DNA of 64,000 bases from Muscardinus avellanarius (GCA_963383645.1 OY726559.1:123366721-123430720); one strand, 5' to 3'. Positions 1 to 10,850 are shown, counted from the stretch's first letter. Program-made: numbers and translations. Notes: a model not told the origin generated them from the letters alone.

Positions 1-39
1 TTGTTTCATCTTCCTAATCTGCCTTTTCTCATTTCTCAG

Positions 40-136
40 CCAGACAGGTAGGACTCGCGAAATTGTGATGCCTTCCAGGAACTACACCCCATACACACGA
101 GTCTTGGAGCTAACCACGAAAAAAACTCTGACGTAG
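40..136 (+). CDS. MYZAP: MYZAP last coding exon (3' end of gene)
   Basis: A pyrimidine-rich acceptor ends in AG at 38-39. The exon starts at 40 with one base that completes a split codon, then reads 31 codons (41-133) to a TAG at 134-136. The peptide contains TGRTREIVMPSRNYTPYTR and ends LELTTKKTLT. This matches, from memory, the C-terminus of myocardial zonula adherens protein (human: one M where T stands here). MYZAP is a coiled-coil protein of cardiac intercalated discs and other adherens junctions. It binds ZO-1-type junction proteins and influences Rho/SRF signalling. Only the non-coiled tail is in the window; the other exons lie upstream of base 1. The intron ending at 39 is phase 2, the same phase as the introns before POLR2M exons 2 and 3, which matters for read-through splicing. 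No frameshift or stop disrupts the exon. Confidence 0.95.
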
Positions 137-975
137 GCATCGAGACATGCACTTTCTACATATGGACAGAGGCCCTGGAACCCTGTGGTGGAGGCCGGGT
201 GGCCTCATATACACAGTGTAAGCAGACTGGAAATTGCTGAGGCTCTGACCCACTCATAAGACAGAGGAAAAGCGGTGGTGGAGGGGACAGGCAAGGGAGA
301 GGTACCCAGGGTCGTACTGCAGACACCTCTCCAGCGTCAGCCTGCTGTCCTGCATCACTGTTGGTTTTTCCTGTAGCACAGAAATCCTAATAGGATTTTA
401 TAATTAACTTTCCATTTCCCCAGAGTTTGGTTGGGAGGGGAAAGGGCATTAATGTGAAATCCCATGTTATTCACAAGATTGATGGTTACAGCATGAAGGT
501 TTTGTTCACCCACAAAAGTATTAGAGGCGGTGTTTCCCTGGCACAGAGAAGCCTGTCTGTCCACAAGAAGCACGCCACCTGCAGTGATGTGAACCTGGAG
601 GGAAGGAGCCCCGCTGGCAGGGCTTTCCTCTTGGTGGCAGGGACCCAGGTGGACAAGTGGGAGCCACCGAGGGAGCCCTGTGTGGGCTCAGCAAGCTCCA
701 TGCTGATGTGCTAACCTCTTTTTTATTATTATTATTTGTGCCTTACATCTTTATAAGACCAGTTGAAATCACCATATTTATTCAACCTGTGATTTCCTTT
801 TTCTTTTTCACTTTTAACTTAAGGAGAATTTTGTATGTTATGGAAATTTAATCACTTAATGTTTTCAGTATCAACTGGTGTTTTCATTAAATGAGTTATC
901 TGTTCAGGCATGCTCTACTTTGACATTATAACCTATATCACATATGTTTAATAAATACCATATATTTTGTTCTAC
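137..975 (+). other. MYZAP: MYZAP 3' UTR
   Basis: Non-coding sequence follows the TAG at 134-136 and runs to the first good poly(A) signal, AATAAA at 950-955. A weaker ATTAAA lies at 886-891. I see no interspersed repeat in this stretch, as expected of a UTR. The cleavage position near 970-975 is inferred from the T/G-rich sequence after the hexamer. Confidence 0.7.
950..955 (+). terminator. MYZAP: Poly(A) signal AATAAA of MYZAP
   Basis: Canonical hexamer about 815 bp after the stop codon. It is followed by TTTTGTTCT and GTTGTCTCTG, a plausible U/GU-rich downstream element. Confidence 0.75.
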
Positions 976-2196
976 TAACGTTGTCTCTGAGCTTCATCCT
1001 TGACCATGTGAGCAGAGGAAGCTATGTGTGAGCATCAAGGTCAGCGTCAAGGTCAGATCACAGCGATCCACAGAAGCATGCGGAAGCCGAAGATTGTGTT
1101 TCTGTGACTTTTTAAATTCCTGAAATATGTTTAGTGAGCACACTTTCTGAAAAGAGTAAGATACATTCATGATCACAGAATGCAAAAGGTTTCCCAAAAA
1201 TCCCCTTCCTTTTCCCAAGGTTCCCTTTCCACCTCCTACTTCGGGAAAAGAGAAAAGGGAACAAGAAAAGCAACCCAGCTGAATACACCACTCTGAGCTG
1301 AGATAGTGTGAAGAAGAAAGCGTGCATTTTGGAAAGTATTTGTATTTTAATTCCGGTGTGGGACCTTGGGAAGTATCAAAGCTCTCAGAGTGTAATTTTA
1401 TTCTCTAACAACCTAAGATGATCACACCTACTGGGTAGGCTGATGTGAACAACCTCGTTCACCAGGGAGCTGGCTCAGGGGCAGCAACAGCTGTGGCTCC
1501 GGAGCTCTGTTTTAGAATACCGCTGGCTCCTTTGTGGCCCTTGCTAATGCAGTGTTCTGACAGCAAGAAGCCATGCCCTGTGGGAATCACCAAGGAGGAG
1601 CATCTAGGACAAAGGCTGGCCTCGGGACCAGGAAGATGGGAGGCTGGCCTGGATTCTTGGAGAAGCTGGTGGTCTGGAAGCAGTTTCTCAATGAAATACA
1701 ATGACTTAATGATTTTAATGAGACCAAGGCAGAAATTGAAATATCTGCAGGCACTTCCCCATTTCCTCATTTTTCTCTTAAAACAAGCAGGAAAAAAATT
1801 AGAGATTTTTAGATTTAAAGATTATTCTATAGCTGGGTCCTTTGTGCTTTAGATGTATCTTCAGAGTGTGGAAAATTCTAGACATTATTTAGCCTATCCA
1901 GAAAAACTATTTAATAGAGTTCCTACATTATTCAGAATGAAACTGGGAGAAGAGAATCCTGTTAAAAAGTATCTCTACTGACACCAAGCCTCAATATAAA
2001 AGAGTGATATAAACTCACCTTTTCATGAACTTCAGTGTAATGTAGAATGGGCAGAGTGAACTTTAATATTACATAATAAATTTATCTCACTGAAATTAAA
2101 AATAGATGTATACTTGATAGGGCTTAAAAATAAAATAACATCCTATAATAATGCTGCAAATTAATATTTTTATTCCAGGCCTTCCAGACTTTTTTA
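976..2196. other. Intergenic unique sequence after MYZAP
   Basis: No gene and no recognisable repeat. It holds a tandem nuclear-receptor-type motif (listed separately). ORFs in this stretch are short and lack recognisable domains. Confidence 0.6.
1035..1055 (+). promoter_or_regulatory. Tandem TCAAGGTCA motifs (ERR/SF-1/NR4A-type half-sites)
   Basis: Two exact copies of TCAAGGTCA lie at 1035-1043 and 1047-1055, a 12-bp period. TCAAGGTCA is the extended monomer site of estrogen-related receptors and overlaps SF-1 and NR4A sites. Binding is inferred from the motif alone. Confidence 0.4.
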
Positions 2197-2216
2197 AACA
2201 CACACACACACACACA

Positions 2217-2258
<42 letters not shown>
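2197..2258. repeat. (CA)n microsatellite
   Basis: About 30 CA units with one TA interruption at about 2222. Confidence 0.98.
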
Positions 2259-2339
2259 ACAGACCCTCCTGAGCCCCTGTAAAGTGGGAACAGGGACAGT
2301 TTCTTTCTCATTGAGTGGATGGGGAAAATAAATGAGTCA

Positions 2340-2400
2340 TTCCTTGAGCAGTCCTTACAATAATGCTTGGTACGTGTAAGCACTTAATAAATGCTATGTA
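2340..2400 (+). repeat. MIR/L2-type 3' tail fragment
   Basis: The stretch carries a TGCTTGGTACGTGTAAGC core followed by ACTTAATAAATGC, the usual end of old MIR/L2 elements. Confidence 0.5.
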
Positions 2401-2404
2401 CCAT

Positions 2405-2790
2405 CATTACATACTTTTATAACCACTTCTTGCTTATTATAGTCATATGTGTATACATGCATATAATCTACACCATTATTTTTATAGTGACTTGGACTCC
2501 ATTTTATTAAAATACCATGATTTAACTGCCCTGTCCCCTAATGTTGGAATTTTAAAGATTGTCTTTACCTTTTTGAAAGCAATCCTCTGATTCTAAGGAT
2601 AAATTCCTAGGAGAGACATTCCCAGGCCCAAAGGAATGCAAGCTCTACTACGTCTTTTGCTGCATCTAGTCCCATTTGTTCTATGTAAGATTTGTGTCCA
2701 TTTGGAAATCTCACCAACAGGCTGAGAATGTGATTTCCTGGCCCCTTTGCCAACATTAGAAATGCGAAATGGACTCTATAAAACATTGCT
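2405..2790 (-). mobile_element. Old L1/HAL1-like fragment
   Basis: On the + strand it carries diverged phrases typical of antisense L1 3' ORF2 sequence, such as AGGATAAATTCCTAGGAG and CTCACCAACAGGCTGAGAATG. No reading frame survives. Confidence 0.5.
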
Positions 2791-4105
2791 TTCTTTGGGC
2801 AGATCTATCCCCAAACAGGCAGTGAAAAAAGTTCCTTCAGGATATTGCCTTTGGATGCCTGAGCTCAGGAGTGTATAGGTGTAACTATGTGCCTAGAGGT
2901 GTCCCCAGGGCCCAGAGAGTGCTAGACATTTGACAGGAAACAGGACAGGGCTCAGAAGGAGTGGGTGGCCCCCGGGGTCCAGAAGGCGGAGAGGGCCACT
3001 GCAGAGTGAGCCCGAATTCGGGGCAGAAAGGACTTGGGCTCTGCGCCTGTGGGTTCTACTCTAGGAGGGACACGCCACGGCAGGGGGTCTCCGGGCTGGC
3101 CTGGAGGTGTTTGGACTCAGTGATGTGATGTTGGGGAGTGCAATGAGGTCACCCCTGCGCTGGCCCCTGGCTGCATTGAGCACCTGCCTTTCCCCTGTGA
3201 ATGCCATTTGCCTGATCCAGGCACAACAGGGTGTCACCAGGGTAGAGGTGGGGGTGACACCTAGATTCAGAGGTCCAATTCAGTTAAATGGGTGCATGCT
3301 AGGTTCTGGGAAGACAGAGGCATGTGCCTTGAGAGCCTCATCCGCTCCTAGTTTTTTTTCAGCAAGTCCAGGTACTCTTAATCTCTCCTGTCTCTGAATC
3401 CAGGGGAACTTATTTTCAGCGCCCTCTTCAATATGCATATATTGAATGACTGGCATCATGTCTATTTCTTGTTTCTTCAGTGATGTAAGCTGATTGGGGT
3501 AAAGCCCATAAAGGACACCCTAGTCATTTGGAGGGAATTCATTCCAAACCCCAACAAGCATGGAAAAGTCAACAAATGAAAAGTATTCCAGAGGAAGCCT
3601 CGGCTGGGGGGAAGAAGAGGACAGGTTTTGTGAGTGGGATGTGGAGTCCATACACCATCCTGCTTGGATGATGTTGTCACTACCATTTTGAGGATGAGGA
3701 GGCTAAAACTTTAAGAGATGTGAGCATTGTCCAGAGCCGCTCAGGCCTGTCTGACTTCAGAACATACCCAGGAGGCTGGAATTGGTCTCAGGCTTGCCAT
3801 GGAACTGCAGCACCACCTGGTCAAGTCACCATGGCTCTCTGAAGCCCTGTGTGTACAGCTTTGCCTCTGAAATATGTGAAACCACATCCCCACATAGTGC
3901 TCTGCATATATCACATACTGATAAATTCCCCAATGCTGTGTCAGAGACATGCCAACAGCGGGTACCTGCTATCATGTGTAATCACTAGGAGGGGAGTACT
4001 GCACCATGAATGTTTTCAAACCCAAGGATTTCTTCATACTGGACACATTGACTAGAGACTTCATGAATACTAGTGAATAAGATTGTGCAGGAGGAAAATT
4101 GGGGG
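2791..4105. other. Intergenic unique sequence with an old MIR
   Basis: Moderate GC, no gene recognised. 3640-3760 resembles an antisense MIR (ATTTTGAGGATGAGGAGGC). The remainder shows no repeat I can name. Confidence 0.5.
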
Positions 4106-4448
4106 TATATTAGTTCATTTTCTATTGCTACAACAGAATAACATCTCAGGTACTTTATAAATAAGAGGTTTACTTAACTTACGGTTTTGGAGTTGAAATC
4201 TGTTTGGCCTCTGGTAGGGGTTGTCCTTCTATGATTTCTCCCTAATAGATGGAGAAATAAATCATACAGTAAGACAAGAAGGTGGTGTGATTCAACAACC
4301 AGGCCTGCTCTTTGTAGAACAACTTGCTCTTGCAGGAACTAACCAGGGTCCCACAAGAGTTCCATGAATTCCTTCTATAGGTGGTGGCCTCAGTGACCTA
4401 ACCACCTTCCATTAGGCTCCATCCCTTAAAGGTCCCAATACCTTTCTT
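4106..4448 (-). mobile_element. MaLR-type LTR, part 1 (split by L1)
   Basis: Reads as the reverse complement of an MST/MLT-like ERVL-MaLR LTR. It opens with TATTAGTTCATTTTCTATTG, then AGAGGTTTACTTA, and near the break has CACCTTCCATTAGGCTCC and AAAGGTCCCAATACC. The same LTR resumes at 7718 with CTTCCAACATCACCACACTG, so the L1 between them landed inside it. There is no internal retroviral sequence: it is a solo LTR. Confidence 0.75.
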
Positions 4449-4637
4449 CTTTTTTTTTAAATAAATTTTTATTGGTGCATTGTAGTCATACATCTTAATG
4501 GGATAAAAAAAAAAACTTGTGGAGATATACACACACACATCACCCAATCAGCCCCTGCCCAATCCCTAACCCTTCCCTCGCCCTCCCTCCTTCCCATGCT
4601 TGGTTTCCTGATTAACTTTGATATGTTTGTTTTTTTT

Positions 4638-5475
4638 ATTTCCATATATGGTCAAGTTATTTTTGACAAGGTTTCCAAGAACATTTGGTGAAGGAAATAA
4701 TCTTTTCACTAAATATTGTTGAAAAATAATAACTACATGAAAAAGAATAAAATTGGGCCTTTACCTAACACCATATGCAAATACTAACTCAAAATAGATA
4801 AAAGATCTAAATGTAAATCTTAAGACTATAAACTTTTAGAAGAAAACCAGGGTCATAAAACTTCACAACATTGAAATTGGCAGTGATTTCTTGGATATGA
4901 TTCCAAAGGCACAGGCAACAAAAGAATAAACAAACAAACTTCATAAAAAATAGAAAAATATTGTACATCCAAAGACAATGTAAACAGAATTAAAAGTTAG
5001 TTATAGAAAGGGTTAAAGCCAGGCGTGGTGGCGCACGCTTGTAATCCCCGCGCTTGGGAGGCAGAGACAGGAGGATCGCGCCGGTTCGAAGCCAGCAGCG
5101 CTGGCTTAGGAGACCCTGTTTCAAAATATAAAATAATAGGTCTGGGAGTGTAGCCCGGAGGTAGATGGGCTTCCAGGAACCCCAGTACCACCAAAAAAAA
5201 AAAAAAAAAAGAAAGGGTTAAAATATTTCCAGATGCTATATCTGAAGGTATATTAATATTCCAAATATAAATCCTAAAAATTAGCAATATAAAGGTAAAC
5301 AGTACAATTTAGAAATAGTTAAAAGACTAAAATAGATAATGAATCTCCAAAGATTTTTACATGACCAATAAACATATGAATATCACTCATTATCATAATA
5401 TAACTAATCATTAAGGAAATACAAATAAAAACTATAGTGAAATACTACTTCACATTTGTTAAGATGGCTACTTAA
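4638..5475 (+). mobile_element. Inverted L1 ORF2 segment inside the L1
   Basis: Starts at TATATGGTCAAGTTATTTTT and ends at TTTGTTAAGATGGCTACTTA. Both are recognisable L1 ORF2 3'-half sequence in + orientation, opposite to the flanking L1 parts. It is full of stops and deletions. A SINE interrupts it at 5018-5210. Confidence 0.7.
5018..5210 (+). mobile_element. B1-dID SINE
   Basis: B1 head (GCCAGGCGTGGTGGCGCACG), ID tail and an A18 tail. An exact 12-bp TSD, GAAAGGGTTAAA, lies at 5006-5017 and 5211-5222. Confidence 0.97.
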
Positions 5476-5668
5476 CATGAATTACCTTGCTCCAGCCCTT
5501 TACCTTGAGTTTGTTACTCTCTTTACTTGTAAAGTGTGTTTTTTGTAAGCAGCAAATGGATGGATTCTGGTTTTTAATCCATTTTGCCACTTTATGTCTT
5601 TTTATTGGGGAATTGAGGTCATTTACATTCAGTGTGATTATTGAGAGATATCTTTTAATTCCTAACAT
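5476..5668 (-). pseudogene. L1 ORF2 N-terminal remnant (endonuclease start)
   Basis: The minus-strand frame includes YLSIITLNVNDLNSPIKRHK and ICCLQKTHFTSKE. These are the conserved opening of the L1 ORF2 apurinic endonuclease domain. It stops at the inversion breakpoint, so endonuclease and reverse transcriptase are both lost. Confidence 0.85.
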
Positions 5669-6062
5669 GTTAAGATTTTATTTCTGTTTGAAATACTGTT
5701 TATTTTTCTTTGCTTAGTTGTCTGATGGATGGAAAATCTTGTTTTCTGGTTCTGGTGTGTATTGCCTATTTCTTCTTTGTAGTTAATCTCTTTGAGTATT
5801 TTCTCTAATGCTGGTTTTGAAGACATAAATTCCTTCAGTTTCTGTTTGTCATGGAAGCTTATTTCCCCATCTAATTTGATAGATAGTTTTGCTGGGTAGG
5901 AAAGTTTTGGCTGGAAGTTGTTTTCTTCAGAGTTTGTAATATGTTACTCCAAGCCCTTCTGGCTTTCACAAATTGGTTTGGGAAGTCTGGAGTGATTCTA
6001 ATTCATTTGCCTCTGAATGTCACTTGGCTTTTGTTTTTGTTGCTGTTAAGATACTCTGCTTG

Positions 6063-6248
6063 GCCAGGTGTGGTGGTGCACGCTTGTAATCCCCATGCAT
6101 GGGAGGTGGAGACAGGAGGATTGCGCAGTTTTGAAGCCAGCGGCACTGGCTTAAGAGACCTTGTTTCCAAATTTAAAAAGTATAAAAAAATAGGTCTAGG
6201 AGTGTAGCCCGGAGGTAGAAGGGCTTCCAGGAACCCCAGTACCACCAC

Positions 6249-6280
<32 letters not shown>
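6063..6280 (+). mobile_element. B1-dID SINE inside L1 ORF1
   Basis: Complete B1 head and ID tail with a pure A-tail of over 30 bases. The TSD AGATACTCTGCTTGG is exact on both sides (ending at 6063; starting at 6281). The long uninterrupted A-tail and perfect TSD suggest one of the youngest insertions here. Confidence 0.97.
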
Positions 6281-6283
<3 letters not shown>

Positions 6284-6800
6284 TACTCTGCTTGGCTTCT
6301 ACATTGGTCATTTTGACAATTATGTGGTGTGGGGAACTTTTTCTCTGATCCTGTCTAAAGGGAGTTCTATACATTTCCTGGACCTTTGTATCAATCTCTT
6401 GTTCTATGTTTGGAAAAATTTCTGCTATTATTTCTTTGAAGAGAATATTGATCCCTTTGGTTTCACCTTCTTTTCCCTCCTCTATTCTGATTATTCTTAG
6501 GTTAGCTCTCTTAAAATGGGCCCATATTTCTTCAATTTCAGATTCCTGGCTGTCTGATTTTTTTTCTAAGTTATAAATTATGCGTTCATTTTTGGAGTGA
6601 TCATCTTCTAGGAGCGATATTCTATTCTCCATGTGGTCTAATCGATTGTTTATAGTTTGAATTGATGCCTTTACTTCAATGATTGCATCCTTTATTTCTT
6701 TTAGACTCTTTTGAAATTCTTTTTGAAAGTCCTATATTATTTCTACAGTTATATTCCTGATTTCATCTTCTGGAGATCTCTGAATTTCTGTGTTATCAGG
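6284..6800 (-). pseudogene. L1 ORF1 remnant
   Basis: The minus frame reads an N-terminal coiled-coil region, then NLRIIRIEEGKEGETKGI and the RTPFRQDQRKSSPHHIIVK stretch. These match the RRM/C-terminal domain of L1 ORF1p, the RNA-binding chaperone. It has an internal stop near 6735 and is split by a SINE at 6063-6280, with ORF1/inter-ORF sequence continuing to about 5670. Confidence 0.85.
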
Positions 6801-7717
6801 TTCTGATGTTGTGGGGTTGTGGGTGTTCATTGCTCTATTGTTGTTCCTCTTTCCCATGATTTCAGAAGTTTGTGCCTTCTCTGGGTTCTTCTCCGGGTCA
6901 CCACAGCTTCACTTAGGTTGTTCAAGATCTAGAGTTTGTGGTAATCTCATCCGCCGCTACTCCTTTACTTGGTTGTATCATAAAGTCTCAGACCCAGGGA
7001 TTTAGTTGAGGCTGTGCGAGACCGTGGGGGTGCCAGAATGGGTGTTTTCCCATGGGGAACTGTGACTAGGGTGTGGTATCTTTGCCACCACTACTCCTTC
7101 ACTGGATTGGACTGCAAAATTTCAGACCCAGGGAGATTATCCTAGCTGTGCAAGTCCCTGGGGTGCAGTGCTGGGATTTCTCCTGTAGGGGGCTGCAATT
7201 TCACTTACAGTTATTGTGTGCACTGATCTGGAGCCGTTGAGGGCATGGTGAACTCACTGCTGCTGCTGGCAATATGGTGCTGCTGCCACGCCCTCGGCCG
7301 TGAGGCTGGTGTATTTCTTTTCTGGTTTTGAGCTTCATTCTGAGTCCCTGGAAGGTGTGATGAGTTTGGCCACTGGGAGTTTTAGATGTTCTTTGTGCTG
7401 AAAGAACAGCTGAATTACACCTGAATGATCTGCAGCTGCTCACGTCAGCTCCTTGTTTACCTTTCCTCTCTGGAGCCTGGTGCTGTGAGGCATGATGGCG
7501 CCGGTGCGGCTCTGCAATGTGGGCTTGTTTCTTTTCTGGTCTCTGGTTGTTCTTCTAGTCTTCTTTTTCTCTGTCCCTTGTGTTTACATTTTTTATTTCT
7601 CTGCTGATAGTGTTTTCTGTCTATGAAAAGTGCTGCTTTTGTGGCAATAGAGATCGAGTGTTAGCAGGGCTCATAAATGCTGCTTTTCTCGGTCGCCATC
7701 TTCCTGGAAGTCCCCCA

Positions 7718-7778
7718 CTACCTTCCAACATCACCACACTGGGACTAAATTTCCAGCACATGAGCCTTTGGGGGGACA
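7718..7778 (-). mobile_element. MaLR-type LTR, part 2
   Basis: Continuation of the LTR at 4106-4448. It ends at GGGGGGACA, the complement of the TGTCCCC start common to these LTRs. Confidence 0.7.
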
Positions 7779-8049
7779 AAGTAGGAGAGAAAAGTGGCTG
7801 GAGAAACAGGAGAGTAAATAAATATATGTCCTTTCCTCCATGAAAATTTGAGACCCACTGGACTTTGTCAAGGAAGGAAGAACCCAAAAAAGAGCCTGGA
7901 GATGGGTTTCTAGAAAGAGAAACTAGAGGTAGGGAGACCAGAGGGAGACTGCTGCTAGTTTGGGATGCTTTGTTAACAGGCAGGATTAGATAACTAATGC
8001 ATGGTGTAAAATAGACATCAAAGTAGGTTTTTTAAATTTCTTCTTTTTT
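7779..8049. other. Intergenic unique sequence
   Basis: No gene or repeat recognised. Confidence 0.5.
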
Positions 8050-8405
8050 GGGGGGTGGTAAAGATACTCAGTTATTTTAGCACCATTTGTTAAAAAAGAC
8101 TACTCATTTCCCAGCAAGTTGCTCTTGTACTCTTGCTGAAAATCATTTGGCTCCAGAGGCATAAATCTGTTCTGTTATATAGAACTAGATTCCTATGTTG
8201 ACAGTAATTCCACACTGTCTTGATTGTAGTAGTTTATCATAGGCCATGAGGAAAGGTAGTATAAGCCTTCCAGTTTGGTTCTTCTTTTTCAAAACTGTTT
8301 TAGCTACTCAAGATCCTCTGCATTTCCACATGAATTTTATAGTCTGTCAGTTTCTAGAAAATGGGCTGCTGTGATTCTGACTGGAATTATATTGATAGAG
8401 TACCT
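8050..8405 (-). mobile_element. Old L1 (L1ME-like) ORF2 fragment
   Basis: The + strand shows antisense L1 phrases: CACCATTTGTTAAAAAAGAC, TCCACACTGTCTTGATTGTA and GTTCTTCTTTTTCAAAACTG. Heavily diverged. Confidence 0.7.
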
Positions 8406-9634
8406 TCACCTTCTGTGAGTGTCAGGCCAGGTCAGGGTCACACCGTGGTCTCACTGAAAGTACTAGGTCAGGCCCTGGGTGCCAGGAGCCACCCTTCTCC
8501 TCCTCGGCTGGAAGAAACTAGGTAAAAACTTCCATAATGTGTTTTGATAACAGTATAGTATAATCTTTGTGGAGTTCTCAACAAAATATTATTAGAAACA
8601 TTCATTTGTGCCTCAGGGCCATAAAACTGATGTAATTTGAATGCAATAAAATATAAACAAATGGCAAACAGTTCTTCAGGGTTTTCTCTTAATTTTTCAA
8701 CACATACTTTAGGGTTTTAACATAGGGCGTTTACAGCATTTGCCTTCCTGAATTAGGGGTGGAGAGGGTGGAGAAATAATTAGTAGGCAATTTTTTGGCC
8801 CTGGGACTTTTCTTGTAAATATTTTCTTTGGCAGCCATACTCTTGAGAACAGGAAGTTACTCTCTTGTTACCGATTTAAGACTTTTCTGAGCCAAATAAT
8901 AGAAAGCTGGATTAGTTCTGAAATGAAAGGGCTGGGGGAAACAACTCTGGGCACTTGCTGGAGATTAATGACATCTTGCAAATATTTTAATTCTCCCCTT
9001 TCCTCTTAACTTGCCATCTTCTAAACAAAACACACTCAGACCAAAAACAACTTAACTGGTCACTTTGTAGCCCAACTCTAAAATAAATATCTTTATGGTA
9101 CCCACAAAGTTATTTAAATATTTTGCGGGGGAAGGGCTGGTGGAAAGGAAATTAGGGCTGTCTCAAGATGACCTTTTCTGGTCACAAAAAATCCAGTGTG
9201 AAATCTAAAGTATAAAATGCAGTTATAAATGTTTCCAAGGTGATCATGAAGATTCAGAATTTTCTTTGACTTTTCTAAATGGCTTTCATTATAGATAACA
9301 GTGTTTGTTTAATCAAGATTTGTGAACAATGTTTGTATGTTGTTTGAAATGGTTGCAAACACTTCTTTAGGAATTGTTTGAAATGGCAAGATTATATACG
9401 TTGTCCAAGGTACTTATTAGTCTCACTTATAAAACAAAAAATACTGGATCCACCCAAAAAAGACTGAGTCCTTATTGAAAGATGGGCCTGATAAAGGAAA
9501 AAGTAAGTTAAAATTCATTTTTTTATGTTTTATCCTATAAAAACTTGTAACCTTGGAAAAGTTCATATCTGAAGGAACATTTATTTCATGAATTATCTGA
9601 GAACTATTTGTGAGGGTATTAAGAAAAGCCTTGT
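8406..9634. other. Repeat-free intergenic block
   Basis: About 1.2 kb with no recognisable transposon, A/T-rich. It is unusual in a neighbourhood otherwise crowded with SINEs. No coding potential is seen. It could hold conserved non-coding sequence. Confidence 0.5.
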
Positions 9635-9840
9635 GCCAGGTGTGGTGGTGCCTGCTTATATTCCCAGTTTGTAATTTGGGAGGCTGAGACAGGAAGATCT
9701 CAGTTTGCAGACAGCCTCAGCTACTTATTTAGTGAAGCCCTTTGCAACTCCTTGAGACCTGGTTTCAAAATAAAGAATAAAAAATAGGTCTGGAGGTGTA
9801 GGTTGGAGGTAGAATGCCCCTCGGTTTGATCCCCAATACT
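9635..9840 (+). mobile_element. B1-dID SINE
   Basis: Head GCCAGGTGTGGTGGTGCC, ID tail ending CCCCAATACT. Its 3' tail has become the purine repeat that follows. Confidence 0.9.
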
Positions 9841-9958
9841 GGAAAGAAAGGAAAGAAAGGAAGAAAGGAAGAAAGAAAGAAAGGAAGGAAGGAAGGAAGG
9901 AAGGAAGGAGAGAAGGAAGGAAGGAGGGAGGGAGGGAGGGAGGGAGGGAGGGAGGGAA
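9841..9958. repeat. 118-bp pure purine tract (GAAA/GGAA/GGGA)n
   Basis: Every base from 9841 to 9958 is A or G on the + strand. The unit shifts from GAAA to GGAA to GGGA along its length. It grew from the tail of the SINE before it. Confidence 0.98.
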
Positions 9959-9971
9959 CAGGGAAATGAAA

Positions 9972-10152
9972 ATCTTTGTAATCCCAGTATTTGGGAGGTT
10001 GAGACAGGAGGATCGCAGTTTATGGCCAGCCTCAGTTTAAATTTAGTGAGGTCCTTTGCAACCCAGTGAAACCGTTTCAAAATAAAGAATAAAAAATAGG
10101 GTTGGGGTTGTAGCTCAGAGGTAGAATGTCCCGGGTTCCATCCTCAGTACCT

Positions 10153-10154
<2 letters not shown>
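9972..10154 (+). mobile_element. B1-dID SINE, 5' truncated
   Basis: Starts within the B1 head (TGTAATCCCAGTATTTGGG) and has a complete ID part. Confidence 0.9.

Positions 10155-10209
<55 letters not shown>
10155..10209. repeat. (GA)n microsatellite
   Basis: About 27 GA units that replace the A-tail of the preceding SINE. Confidence 0.98.
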
Positions 10210-10211
<2 letters not shown>

Positions 10212-10334
10212 TGCGCCTTATATTACTTTGATTTTTGGAGTAAAAAATCACTTTCCTATATAAATCTCATACTGGTAATTTAGAGGTTTCCACTGTATGA
10301 ATTGTAAGCTCTCAGGAAAGAAAAAAATTGCCTA

Positions 10335-10539
10335 ACCAGGTGTGGCGGCGCATGCTTGTAATCCTAGCATTTGGGAGGCTGAGACAGGAGGATCGCAGTT
10401 CACGAACAGCCTCAGCTACTTAGGCCATTTGCAACTCAGTGAGACTCTGTTTCAAAATAAAGAATAAAAAAATAGGGTTGGGGTTGTAGCTCAGAGGTAG
10501 AATACCCCTGGGTTCCATCCCCAGTACAGAAAAAAAAAA
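10335..10539 (+). mobile_element. B1-dID SINE
   Basis: Full B1 head and ID tail, A-tail at 10530-10539. A short TSD, GCCTAA, lies on both sides. Confidence 0.93.
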
Positions 10540-10615
10540 GCCTAAATTTTTCATTTGCACTCATTTCACATGTCTGAACTCAGATAACCTGGAACCCATT
10601 AAGTTTGCATGAAGG

Positions 10616-10850
10616 AGCCGGGCATGGTGGTGCATGCTTGTAATCCCAGCACTTGGGAGGCTGAGACAGGAGGATTGCACAGGTTCAAAGCCAGCCTTAG
10701 TTACTTAGGTTCTCAGCAACTTAGTAAGACCCTGTTTCCAAATAAAATATACAATAGGTCTGGGAGTATAGCCTGGAGGTAGAAAGCCCTTGGGTTCCAC
10801 CCCCAGCACCATAAACAAACAAACAAACAAACAAATAAATAAATAAATAA
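10616..10850 (+). mobile_element. B1-dID SINE with (CAAA)n(TAAA)n tail
   Basis: Complete element. Flanked by TTTGCATGAAGG (ends 10615; copy ends 10864). Confidence 0.96.

Larger units (their letters stand above)
4449..7717 (-). mobile_element. LINE-1 with both ends present and an internally inverted segment
   Basis: On the minus strand this begins at about 7717 with a 5' UTR start containing GGAAGATGGCGACC (a YY1-like site usual at L1 5' ends). It passes through the 5' UTR, a decayed ORF1 and the start of ORF2 (down to 5476). It ends with the same 3' UTR as the L1 at 39061 and an A-tail (T-run at about 4450). Between 5475 and 4638 the ORF2 C-terminal part lies in the opposite orientation, and most of ORF2 is missing. 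Length is about 3.3 kb including two SINEs, against 6-7 kb for a full L1. A short possible TSD (ACCTTYC) brackets it inside the LTR. It cannot be active. Confidence 0.8.

Noticed and set aside
2096..2383. ORF with a long Cys-Val repeat on the minus strand (similar ones at 30264-30709, 46647-47123, 58953-59312, 59783-59992)
   Set aside because: They are translations of (CA/GT)n microsatellites and have no coding meaning.
5018..5210. SRP RNA or Alu element
   Set aside because: The head is 7SL-derived, but it is the short rodent B1 monomer fused to an ID unit, not 7SL RNA or primate Alu.
6003..6632. A 209-aa ORF as a novel gene
   Set aside because: It is L1 ORF1 that runs through a SINE insertion; the C-terminal half is SINE sequence.
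4449..7717. Ordinary twin-primed L1
   Set aside because: Twin priming leaves the 5' part inverted relative to the 3' end; here both ends agree and the middle is inverted.
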